NCBI RefSeq assembly: GCF_016765775.1
Contig: NZ_JAESVN010000002.1
Location: 594,445-658,444, forward strand
Direction: 5' to 3'
Length of the DNA stretch: 64,000 bases
Source of the DNA: Szabonella alba
GTDB lineage: Bacteria; Pseudomonadota; Alphaproteobacteria; Rhodobacterales; Rhodobacteraceae
Made by a program: the position numbers and the translations under genes. Of the stretch, positions 56,564 through 63,560 are shown one piece after another. The notes beneath the pieces were generated by a model. That model saw only the letters and a program-made list of their open reading frames with translations. It was not told the DNA's origin and made no database searches. Position 1 is the stretch's first letter. The number at the start of each line of letters is the position of its first letter.

Positions 56564-57541
56564 ATGCGAATCGCCAATCCCAACCTGCGCGGTGCGCTGT
56601 TCGCGCTTATGGCCTTTGCGATTTTCGCGACGCATGACGTGGTGGTGAAGATTCTGGGCGCCAGCTATTCGCCGGTGCAGATCATCTTTTTCTCGGTGCT
56701 GTTCGGCTTTCCGCTGGTCACGATCATGCTGATCCGCGATCCGATGGATGGCAATCTGCGCGCGCGGCATCCGTGGTGGTCGCTGACGCGGACGGTTGCT
56801 GCGGTGATTACCGGGGTGACGGCCTTTTATGCGTTTTCGGTGCTGCCGCTGGCGCAGACCTATGCGATCCTTTTTGCCACGCCGATCCTGATTACCCTGC
56901 TGGCCATCCCCATTCTGGGTGAAAAGGTCGGCCTGCGGCGCGGCATTGCGATTGTGGTGGGTATGCTGGGCGTGCTGATCGTGCTGCGGCCGGGCGGGGC
57001 GGATCTGGCCCTTGGCCATGCGGCGGCGCTGGTCGCAGCGGTGACCTCCTCGCTGGCCTCGGTGATCGTGCGGCGCATCGGGAAAGAGGAACGCTCGGTC
57101 GTGCTGCTGCTTTATCCGATGCTGGGCAATTTCATTGTGCTGGGTCTGGCGCTGCCTTTCGTCTATCAGCCCATGCCGGTGCTGCATCTGGGCATGACCG
57201 GATTCATCGCGCTGTTCGCCTTTGTCGCGATGCTGTTCGTGATCGCCGCTTACCGTGCCGCCGAGGCGGTGATCGTGGCGCCGATGCAATACAGCCAGAT
57301 GATCTGGGCCGCGATTTTCGGTTATCTGATCTTTGACGAGGCCCCAGATGCGCTGACGCTGCTGGGGGCGGCGGTGATCATCGCCAGCGGCCTTTATATC
57401 GTGATGCGCGAAAGTCGCCTGAATGTGTCACGCCACAGTCCTGTGCTGCAATCGCGGTCGCGGCCCGAAACCGGGATCATGCCGCGCATCAGTGTCATGC
57501 TGCGGCGTGGCGCGAAATCCGGCGGCCCCGAGGATGCGTGA
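56564..57541 (+). CDS. EamA/DMT-superfamily permease 2
   Basis: A 325-residue permease with ten membrane segments: ALFALMAFAIFATHDVVVKILG at the start, LPLAQTYAILFATPILITLLAIPILGE in the first EamA repeat and VIVAPMQYSQMIWAAIFGYLIFDEAPD in the second. A basic cytoplasmic tail follows (about 285-325). It is only distantly similar to its divergent neighbour, so it is not a recent duplicate. The substrate is unknown. Confidence 0.9.
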   Translation: MRIANPNLRGALFALMAFAIFATHDVVVKILGASYSPVQIIFFSVLFGFPLVTIMLIRDPMDGNLRARHPWWSLTRTVAAVITGVTAFYAFSVLPLAQTYAILFATPILITLLAIPILGEKVGLRRGIAIVVGMLGVLIVLRPGGADLALGHAAALVAAVTSSLASVIVRRIGKEERSVVLLLYPMLGNFIVLGLALPFVYQPMPVLHLGMTGFIALFAFVAMLFVIAAYRAAEAVIVAPMQYSQMIWAAIFGYLIFDEAPDALTLLGAAVIIASGLYIVMRESRLNVSRHSPVLQSRSRPETGIMPRISVMLRRGAKSGGPEDA

Positions 57542-57626
57542 CCGCTGGCGGGAACGGGTCACCCGAACAAGCACACATAAGCCCCTTGCAAATCACCGGC
57601 CAAGTGTTTAACCCGCTGCCCACGGT

Positions 57627-57703
57627 CGGAGCGTAGCGCAGCCTGGTAGCGCACCTGCTTCGGGAGCAGGGGGTCGGAGGTTCGAATCCTCTCGCTCCGA
57701 CCA
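57627..57703 (+). tRNA. tRNA-Pro (anticodon CGG)
   Basis: A 77-base cloverleaf: acceptor CGGAGCG/CGCTCCG, D arm GCGC-AGCCTGGTA-GCGC, anticodon stem CCTGC/GCAGG with loop TTCGGGA (anticodon CGG at 57661-57663), T arm GGAGG-TTCGAAT-CCTCT and encoded CCA. It reads CCG proline codons. The mobile-element-rich region that follows makes it a candidate integration site, though no second copy of its 3' end is found in the window. Confidence 0.97.
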
Positions 57704-57826
57704 ATAAAATCCCGCAGTAACAACAGCTTAGCAACACCCCTCGGGGGCGCGGCGCACCTTGCGCGGTAGCATCATAGCGCTGTGCTAGCTTGGTAGCGTT
57801 ATCGACCGAATCCCCATGCCGACAGC

Positions 57827-57854
57827 AAAACGCCCCCACCTTGCGGTGAGGGCG
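57827..57854 (-). terminator. Rho-independent terminator of the minus-strand island operon
   Basis: On the minus strand GCCCTCACC-GCAA-GGTGGGGGC is followed by GTTTTG. It faces the genes at 57989-59998 and is a convincing end for that operon. Confidence 0.75.
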
Positions 57855-57988
57855 CTACAGCGTCGGACCCGGAGAACGAAAGGGCAAGCCCCGCTGCTGG
57901 TCCCGTTCGATTATCGAGGCACGGTTTCCTTGTCCTCGTCGCAGCGACACCTGCTGCGCCTGTCAGCCCCAAACCTCCTGACAGTTTC

Positions 57989-58228
57989 TCATGGCACTGA
58001 GCTTTCCCAAATGCCGTTCCGTTGACGGTGCAAGTGATCCCACACCCGGTCGCGCTCCCATCGGCGCAGGGCAGCGAGCACAAGCGGGAAGTCTACGCGG
58101 TCCAGCCCCTCGGCACCCTCAGCGAAACCATCAACCGACCCGTATAGCTGGACGATAGGCGACGGGGTTGCGGTGCGGGCTGTCTCAAGTCGCTGGACGC
58201 GCGCCAGCAGGGTGCGGACGCTGGGCAC
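57989..58228 (-). CDS. Small hypothetical protein of the island
   Basis: A 79-residue protein with a Leu/Arg heptad-like N-terminus (VRTLLARVQRLETAR), suggesting a short coiled coil, then DFPLVLAALRRWERDRVWDHL. I do not recognise it. It is the last gene of a tightly packed minus-strand run and ends 135 bases before the terminator. The short gaps (3 bases to the previous gene) support its reality. Confidence 0.5.
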   Translation of the reverse strand: MPSVRTLLARVQRLETARTATPSPIVQLYGSVDGFAEGAEGLDRVDFPLVLAALRRWERDRVWDHLHRQRNGIWESSVP

Positions 58229-58231
58229 AGA

Positions 58232-58420
58232 TCAATCCTTGTCCAGCGCCCGCAATGCTGCGCCAAGGCGCGGGGCGGCGGCGAGGTGCTGGTCGGCATA
58301 GCGCTTGCGCGCTGCGACCGCCTCAGCGTCCCGCTGGTGGATGGCTTGCCGATCTTCAAGGGTTGGAGGGGTAGCGCGCTCGCCACCAGCTTTCAGCGGT
58401 CGGTCGTCATCGTTCGTCAT
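58232..58420 (-). CDS. Small charged hypothetical protein of the island
   Basis: A 62-residue hydrophilic protein (MTNDDDRPLKAGGERATPP, then RQAIHQRDAEAVAARKRYADQ), probably one long helix. It overlaps the upstream gene by 4 bases. No family recognised; phage and plasmid operons often carry such proteins. Confidence 0.5.
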   Translation of the reverse strand: MTNDDDRPLKAGGERATPPTLEDRQAIHQRDAEAVAARKRYADQHLAAAPRLGAALRALDKD

Positions 58421-58797
58421 GGTGCCACCTTCAATGTCTGGAGAACTGCATAGGCCTCAGCCCGCGTGTCAGGGTCGTCGCAGTCGCGCATCACCTCCAG
58501 CATGGACGCGATTGCTACCTGCCGCAGCCTGCCGCGTGCCTGATCGTGCATCTGGGCCAGCCTGTCGCGGTGCTTGGCGGTAAACTCGCCAGCCGTCATC
58601 GGCACCAGTTCAACGGGGTATGCCATGCGGTCGGCCATGCGCACCGCCCAGCCCACAGCGGCCCGATAGTCTGCCACGGGGCATGTGGTCAGCAGCTTTC
58701 GCCCCTCGGGGGTGCCAAGGTAGGTTTGCACAAAGCTGTCCTCGGGCAACGGTTCATAGGCGTAGACGGTGTTTCGGTCGGTCTTGAGAATAGCCAT
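58417..58797 (-). CDS. Hypothetical protein of the island
   Basis: A 126-residue soluble protein starting AILKTDRNTVYAYEPLPEDSF and ending in two helices (AIASMLEVMRDCDDPDTRAEAYAVLQTL). It abuts the DUF5681-like gene (one shared base) and overlaps the next gene by 4. Unrecognised; the context suggests a phage-derived operon. Confidence 0.6.
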   Translation of the reverse strand: MAILKTDRNTVYAYEPLPEDSFVQTYLGTPEGRKLLTTCPVADYRAAVGWAVRMADRMAYPVELVPMTAGEFTAKHRDRLAQMHDQARGRLRQVAIASMLEVMRDCDDPDTRAEAYAVLQTLKVAP

Positions 58798-59228
58798 CAG
58801 ATTTGCTTCGCCTCCAATGTGATGATGCGGGATTCAAGGTCTTCCACCGCGCGGATGCCTGCGACCGACTGGATGCACCCGATAAGGATGCGCGCTGTGT
58901 CGGCATCCAGCTTGCCCTCGCTCACCGCGATAAGGATTTGGCGGGCTTGCTCGGACAGGGGCGCGTCGTCGCTCAACTCGAACTGGACCCGTTCCGCCTG
59001 CGCCCGGATGGGCGGCGCAATGCGGGCAAGGGCGATGTTCGCCGCCTGCATGTCGCCCTCCAACGCCTTCGCCGTGACAACCTTGGCGATGGCAACGGCG
59101 TCGTCCGCAAAGGCAGCTTGCAGCTTCTGCCGCTTGTCGATGATGCCCTTGGGACGACCAGCGGGGTTCGGGCTGGGCATTCCCGGCGTCCACTTGGAGG
59201 GCGCGGCGGTTTCAGATGCTTCCGTCAT
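58797..59228 (-). CDS. DUF5681-like phage-associated protein
   Basis: The 143-residue protein starts with the SKWTPGMPSPNPAGRPKG segment, the W-x-P-G-x(3)-N-P-x-GRPKG motif of DUF5681 proteins that often sit beside terminase or other packaging genes. The rest is helical with an acidic middle (FELSDDAPLSEQARQILIAV). It is second in the minus-strand run. A DNA-packaging link is inferred from the family only. Confidence 0.7.
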   Translation of the reverse strand: MTEASETAAPSKWTPGMPSPNPAGRPKGIIDKRQKLQAAFADDAVAIAKVVTAKALEGDMQAANIALARIAPPIRAQAERVQFELSDDAPLSEQARQILIAVSEGKLDADTARILIGCIQSVAGIRAVEDLESRIITLEAKQI

Positions 59229-59260
59229 GCGGTGTATTCCGTGATTTGAGCAGTTTTCGA

Positions 59261-59998
59261 TCAGGACGCATGGCGCGAATAGATGGCGGCGGAGGCGTCA
59301 CGTTTGGCGCGAACCTCCTGAGGCGTGATGGTGCGAACGATGCGACCCTGTGCGCCCTGCACCGGGATGCCGCCCACCGCGCGATCCATGTCCTTGAACA
59401 CGATGCTTGCCCGAGACAGCAGATGTTCCCGCGCAGCGACCATCGCGCGCAGGCGTGCCATCTTCTCCGGTTCGCGCTGTTCGTTGTAGCGGCGCAGGTA
59501 GAAGGCGTGCTGTTCCTTCGTCAGTCCGCTGAGCATGGGCGGGCCGCCCAACGCCGCCGACAGCACCTCGTCATCGCGCTCTGCCAGCGCCCGGTCCAGA
59601 ATCTCGGTGCGCTTGTCTGACCCCTTCAGGGTGGCGCGCACCTCGCCCGAGATCATCGACGATGCCCGTTCCTTCACCGGCTGGGAAAGTTCGGTTTCGA
59701 GGTAGTCGATGCCGCGCTTGAGGTTCACTGCCGCCGCGTCAAACTTCTGGGTGACACCCTTCAACTTGCTGCGGGCATAGTCATCCGCCTTGAGCAGCGC
59801 AGCGGAATCGGTGAGCGTCGGGTCGGCAAACGCGGCATCGCGCACCTCGTGGATTGCGGAAATGAACTGGTAGGCGCTCTGGAACGCCTCAACCGCCGGC
59901 GCGACGAAAGGCGCGGTTTCCTCGGTCACATCCTCAAGGCCAAGCACCAATTCAGGGTGCAGGTCTGCGGAGACGCGGACGTTGATTTTCTCGGACAT
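59261..59998 (-). CDS. Hypothetical helical protein of the island
   Basis: A 245-residue protein from the ATG at 59998 (MSEKINVRVSADLHPELVLGLEDV). Most of it is helical and charged, with possible coiled coils (about 75-120 and 165-200), and it ends TITPQEVRAKRDASAAIYSRH. No membrane segment. It is the first gene of the visible minus-strand run and lies 279 bases from the IS3 element. I do not recognise a family. Confidence 0.6.
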   Translation of the reverse strand: MSEKINVRVSADLHPELVLGLEDVTEETAPFVAPAVEAFQSAYQFISAIHEVRDAAFADPTLTDSAALLKADDYARSKLKGVTQKFDAAAVNLKRGIDYLETELSQPVKERASSMISGEVRATLKGSDKRTEILDRALAERDDEVLSAALGGPPMLSGLTKEQHAFYLRRYNEQREPEKMARLRAMVAAREHLLSRASIVFKDMDRAVGGIPVQGAQGRIVRTITPQEVRAKRDASAAIYSRHAS

Positions 59999-60356
59999 GG
60001 TGCTGTTAACCCCTGATACGGCTGGAATGCTGCTGTTATGGTAGCTGCTCTCAATGAAAGTCCGCAATAGGATCAGTGGCTTAGGTCCGTTTTGCCCCAT
60101 ACAGCGGATATGAAGGTCGAGCCACTGGCACGATGCCCCTGCGTTGCACTCGCTGCGACTGGCCTCGATACAGATGCAGCGGGAAACTACTAGGTGTTTC
60201 ACTGCACCTCGCCGCAGGGTAGCGCTCTGTGCTCGCTGTGCGGCGGCTACAGCGCTGATCACGACATGGGCCACCATGAGCTCCTCCCCGGAAATCGGAC
60301 AGTGACGGAAGCTACGATCTGACGTTTGCTGGTCTCCAAGGACGAGGAGATCAGGC

Positions 60357-60653
60357 ATGCGGAAACGCAGGAACCATGACGCGGGCTTCAAGGCGCGCGT
60401 GGCACTTGAGGCCGTTAAGGGCGAGCGCACTGTGTCGGAGTTGGCGGCCGAATACGGCGTGCATCCGACGATGATCCATCAGTGGAAGAAGGCGCTGCTC
60501 GACGGGGCTGCGGATATCTTCGAGCGCGGCGGCAGAAAGCCCGTTTCGGAAGTGGATGAGGAGACGGTTCGGTCGCTGCACGCCAAGATTGGGGAGCTGG
60601 CCGTCGCCAACGATTTTTTGTCACGAAAGCTCAAGCCGTGGACCGGCAAGTGA
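60357..60653 (+). CDS. IS3-family transposase OrfA
   Basis: A 98-residue HTH_Tnp_1 protein: RKRRNHDAGFKARVALEAVKGERTVSELAAEYG with HPTMIHQWKKALLDGAADIF, then a leucine-zipper-like tail (VRSLHAKIGELAVANDFLS). OrfA binds the IS ends. The heptamer T_TTT_TTG at 60614-60620 lies shortly before its stop and fits -1 frameshifting into orfB to make the OrfAB transposase. Confidence 0.93.
   Translation: MRKRRNHDAGFKARVALEAVKGERTVSELAAEYGVHPTMIHQWKKALLDGAADIFERGGRKPVSEVDEETVRSLHAKIGELAVANDFLSRKLKPWTGK
60614..60620 (+). promoter_or_regulatory. Putative -1 frameshift heptamer T_TTT_TTG
   Basis: In the orfA frame the sequence reads GAT TTT TTG, giving the slippery pattern X_XXY_YYZ. Slipping back one base enters the orfB frame, which is open from here through the orfB GTG. 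IS3-family elements make their transposase this way. Confidence 0.65.
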
Positions 60654-61504
60654 GGCGTAGGATGATTGAGCGGTGCCATCCGGCGTTGTCGATCGGCGCG
60701 CAGTGCCGCCTGCTGTCGATCTCGCGCTCGTCCTACTATCATGAACCGGTCGGAGAGACGGAGCAGAACCTCGGGCTGATGCGGGTCATTGACCAGCAGT
60801 TCCTCGACACGCCCTTCTACGGTGTCCGGCAGATGACCTGGCATCTGCAGAACGAGGGGTATGGTGTGAACCAGAAGCGCATCCGGCGGCTGATGCGGCT
60901 CATGCGCCTGATGCCTATCTACCAGAAGCCCAACACCAGCAAGCCGAGAAAGGGCCACAAGACCTATCCCTATCTTTTGGCCGGGTTGCGCGTGGATCGG
61001 CCCGGTCAGGTCTGGTGCGCTGATATCACCTATTTGCCGATGCGGCGGGGCTTTCTGTATCTGGTGGCGATCATGGACTGGTTCACCCGCAAGGTGCTGT
61101 CCTGGCGCATCTCCAACACGCTGGAAGCCGACTTCTGCGTCGAGGCGCTGAACGAGGCCATCCACCGCTTCGGCGCGCCGGGGATCATGAATACGGACCA
61201 AGGTTCACAGTTCACGTCCTTCGCCTGGACTGACCGCTTGAAACGCGTTGGCACACGGATCTCGATGGATGGCAAAGGGCGCTGCATCGACAATGTCTTC
61301 ATCGAGCGTCTGTGGCGATCGCTGAAGTATGAATGCGTCTATCTGCACGCCTGGGAAACAGGATCGCAGGCCAAAGCCGCCATCACATCCTGGATCACCT
61401 TCTACAACCATCGACGACCCCACACTGCCCATGGCGGCCAACCGCCTGCCGTGGTCTACTTCAACAGCATCGAAACCGATCAGCAGGCGCAGGCGGTAGC
61501 TTAA
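60638..61504 (+). CDS. IS3-family transposase OrfB
   Basis: The 288-residue rve/DDE integrase-like protein overlaps orfA by 16 bases and nominally starts at a GTG, but is probably made as an OrfAB fusion. The catalytic triad is visible: Asp in VWCADITYLPM, Asp in MNTDQGSQFTS and Glu in FIERLWRSLKYE. An HTH_21 region (VRQMTWHLQNEGYGVNQKRIRRLMRLM) precedes it. All parts of a functional transposase are present. Confidence 0.95.
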   Translation: MDRQVRRRMIERCHPALSIGAQCRLLSISRSSYYHEPVGETEQNLGLMRVIDQQFLDTPFYGVRQMTWHLQNEGYGVNQKRIRRLMRLMRLMPIYQKPNTSKPRKGHKTYPYLLAGLRVDRPGQVWCADITYLPMRRGFLYLVAIMDWFTRKVLSWRISNTLEADFCVEALNEAIHRFGAPGIMNTDQGSQFTSFAWTDRLKRVGTRISMDGKGRCIDNVFIERLWRSLKYECVYLHAWETGSQAKAAITSWITFYNHRRPHTAHGGQPPAVVYFNSIETDQQAQAVA

Positions 61505-61549
61505 ATATCCCCGAAAACTGTCCAAGCATCGGGGAGTAGCTCACCATGC

Positions 61550-62755
61550 GTGCCCATTATGCCGAGCGCGGCTGTGCGCAGCGCTGCAAGCGTAGCTGTC
61601 AAAGGAGCCAGCAAAGTTTTCCTTGGCGGACGGCCAATCGTGACGCTAAGTTCACAAAGTAGCGAGGAAATGGGGCGGCGGATGGTGGAACTGTCAGATT
61701 GGACACTTTCAGAGCGATCCGACTATTTATATTTCCACTTCGACGTTAAGGGGCACGCGCTCAAACTTGAAACCTTCATTCAGACAGCAGAAAGTGCTCG
61801 GCGCGTCATTGAAGCGCTGGATGCCACGTTTTTCGGTGGCTCCCTTGATTATGAAGTTGTTGTTGTCCCGCCAGAAGATGGATCATTTCTGTCCAAATTG
61901 GCGCTCTGGGTGGTCGGTGGCACTTCGGCAGTATTTGCATTCATTAACACCAGCACGGGTGCAGCGTTTGTCGAAGGCCTGACCGGGCATCCACCATCGC
62001 ATTGGGCTGCAGAGGCAGGAAAAGGAACTCGCGCGATATTGGATGAAGTAGGGGAGTTAGTGGCACCGAGCGCAGAACCGGAAGATGAGGGTGCCAAGAG
62101 GAGTGAAGAGGAGGCTGCATGTCGCGAAACTGCCCGGATCACGGTGGAGCTTACCCGAGCAATTCTTGAAAGCAGTCCCGAGCGACTCCAGAAAGTTGGC
62201 ATGGAGATTGGCGATCTGCCTGAGGCACTTGACGCACGGGCGGACTTTTACCTTGCCTGTATTGAGGATCGAGAAGTTAAGCGGATTGGCTTTACACCAG
62301 ATGATGACTTTCCGATACCGAGAAACTCATTCCCGTCGAGAGCTGTTAAGCCTTCTCGCAAAGAGCCAGACGAGTCCGCCCCAGAATGGATTTCCGCCGT
62401 TGAAAGCATTTATGTCACCTCGCCCAACTGGGACGAGGAGGATCAAAAGGCAAGGCAGTGGAAAGGTAAGGACCAGATTCGCCGGGATTGCTACTTCGTA
62501 ATCGAGGACCGCGAGTTTTGGCAATTGGTGAAGCGCAAGTCTCTACATGTGGAGGTCCTCGACAGGCTAAGGGTTCAATGGGCGTATCAGATGGTGGACG
62601 GGCGACCGAAGAATCGACGTGTTCTCCGGGTCTTGGAGTTCAACGGTGATAAGTTGGCTGACCCGCTCGACCATGATGCTCTCAGCGCGATTCTTGGGGA
62701 TTACTCCGCCGTAGAGGCATCGCGCGGCCAGCCTTCACTTTTTGACAAAGAGTAG
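61550..62755 (+). CDS. Unrecognised protein with one membrane segment
   Basis: A 401-residue protein I cannot place. It begins at GTG 61550, 6 bases outside the IS3 element; ATG 61559 and ATG 61670 (residue 41, after GAGGAA) are also possible. Residues 55-110 look like a small alpha/beta domain (DYLYFHFDVKGHALKLETF, YEVVVVPPEDG). A hydrophobic Gly-rich segment follows (about 116-140), then an acidic linker and a charged C-terminal domain (about 275-395, WISAVESIYVTSPNWDEE, CYFVIEDREFWQL). It is clearly AT-richer than the neighbouring chromosome, suggesting transfer. It ends in QPSLFDKE. Confidence 0.7.
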   Translation: MPIMPSAAVRSAASVAVKGASKVFLGGRPIVTLSSQSSEEMGRRMVELSDWTLSERSDYLYFHFDVKGHALKLETFIQTAESARRVIEALDATFFGGSLDYEVVVVPPEDGSFLSKLALWVVGGTSAVFAFINTSTGAAFVEGLTGHPPSHWAAEAGKGTRAILDEVGELVAPSAEPEDEGAKRSEEEAACRETARITVELTRAILESSPERLQKVGMEIGDLPEALDARADFYLACIEDREVKRIGFTPDDDFPIPRNSFPSRAVKPSRKEPDESAPEWISAVESIYVTSPNWDEEDQKARQWKGKDQIRRDCYFVIEDREFWQLVKRKSLHVEVLDRLRVQWAYQMVDGRPKNRRVLRVLEFNGDKLADPLDHDALSAILGDYSAVEASRGQPSLFDKE

Positions 62756-62957
62756 GACTCTACGTTGAGTGGGTTTTTTGGGCAGGCTTCGCTGCTTGGG
62801 ATGCCACCATCACCGGGCACAGCCGCCCCGCACAGCGCTGGCCCGCACCAGCCGCCACCATTGCCGCGCTGCACCCTGCGCCCGCACCATAGCGCCAGCA
62901 CAGCCATCGCGCGCCCTATACGCCACCCTCGCCTGCCCTCTGCGCAGCACACTTGGT
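62756..62957. other. Stretch without a supported gene
   Basis: About 200 bases after the unrecognised gene are rich in GCC/CAC-type triplets with no convincing gene, ribosome-binding site or terminator. Translations on both strands are low-complexity. Confidence 0.5.
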
Positions 62958-63218
62958 TCAACGGCGCGGCAGGCAGGGGGCTAGGTTGCGTTTTCGTCCC
63001 TCGCCCAAACCAGAACTGTCCCCGTCGCTTAGGTATCGTCGCCCAACAAACCAATAGCTTGGCGGTCGGCTGAACTGATGCCCGCCGCCCCCCGGCCCCT
63101 CCCCAAAGCCCCCCTTTGCATAAAGTGCTGCATGGGGAAAATCGGGTATGTCCATTGTGCTGCCCTTTTTAGGGAGGGGGGCGCAGGGGTAGCCGGGGGG
63201 CATTTGGCCCTCTTTCAT
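62958..63218 (-). CDS. Possible small protein coupled to the truncated gene
   Basis: An 86-codon frame whose ATG overlaps the stop of the frame upstream by 4 bases, the coupling style of this genome. The translation (KEGQMPPGYPCAPLPKKGSTM, then a Gly-rich stretch) is low-complexity, so the gene is doubtful. No family recognised. Confidence 0.3.
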   Translation of the reverse strand: MKEGQMPPGYPCAPLPKKGSTMDIPDFPHAALYAKGGFGEGPGGGGHQFSRPPSYWFVGRRYLSDGDSSGLGEGRKRNLAPCLPRR

Positions 63219-63448
63219 GCCGGGGGGCTAAGGGAGGCAATGGGTCCGGGCATTCGGGTCAGTTCGCTTTCAACGGCCAGCAAATGGGCACCCCGCCACC
63301 GCTGTGCGTTCCTAAGCACCCACACCTTCACCTTCGGTCGCCCAAAAAGCGCAAAGGGTCGAGGCATCGGTTCAATGCCCGCCTTGCGTGCAATGGGCGG
63401 CAAGACTGCCCATTTGCGACCTGCATCAGCAACAAAGTTCGGGTCCAT
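63215..63448 (-). pseudogene. 3' fragment of a gene cut by the IS21-family element
   Basis: A 77-codon frame (DPNFVADAGRKWAVLPPIAR, FGRPKVKVWVLRNAQRW, ending SLSPPA). Its apparent start codon is the last three bases before the predicted IS21 end at 63449, and no ribosome-binding site precedes it. It therefore looks like the C-terminal remnant of a longer gene interrupted by the insertion. The rest would be beyond the element, outside the window. Family unknown. Confidence 0.4.
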
Positions 63449-63508
63449 TGTTGATTTTCACCCAGAACTGACCCGGGTAGGCGTGTAATTTTCATTGAGA
63501 TTTGACCC
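63449..63508. repeat. Terminal direct repeats of the IS21-family element
   Basis: Two copies of TGTnnATTTTCAnnnAGAnnTGACCC (63449-63474; second copy one base shorter, 63484-63508). IS21-like elements carry such multiple repeats at each end. Confidence 0.7.
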
Positions 63509-63560
63509 ATGTGACCCTTCTCCCGCGCGGTGAGCGACGGGGGGCAATGGAGTGATAAAC

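Larger units (their letters stand above)
60277..61543 (+). mobile_element. Complete IS3-family insertion sequence (1267 bp)
   Basis: The ends are TGAGCTcCTCCCCG-N6-GGACAGT (left, 60277-60303) and the inverted equivalent at the right (61517-61543). They differ at few positions and begin TG/end CA as in IS3-family elements. The flanks carry a 3-bp direct repeat CCA (60274-60276 and 61544-61546), a target-site duplication. Inside are overlapping orfA and orfB in relative -1 frame. The element looks intact. Confidence 0.9.

Noticed and set aside
57495..57839. Minus-strand 114-codon frame across tRNA-Pro
   Set aside because: Its translation contains [20 protein letters not shown], the well-known artefact of reading a tRNA gene backwards.
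57799..58083. 94-codon minus-strand frame at the end of the island operon
   Set aside because: It runs through the rho-independent terminator and overlaps a better-placed small gene; translation is low-complexity.
63078..63488. 136-codon plus-strand frame near the IS21 end
   Set aside because: It crosses the predicted element end, has no ribosome-binding site and is antisense to the more protein-like truncated frame.
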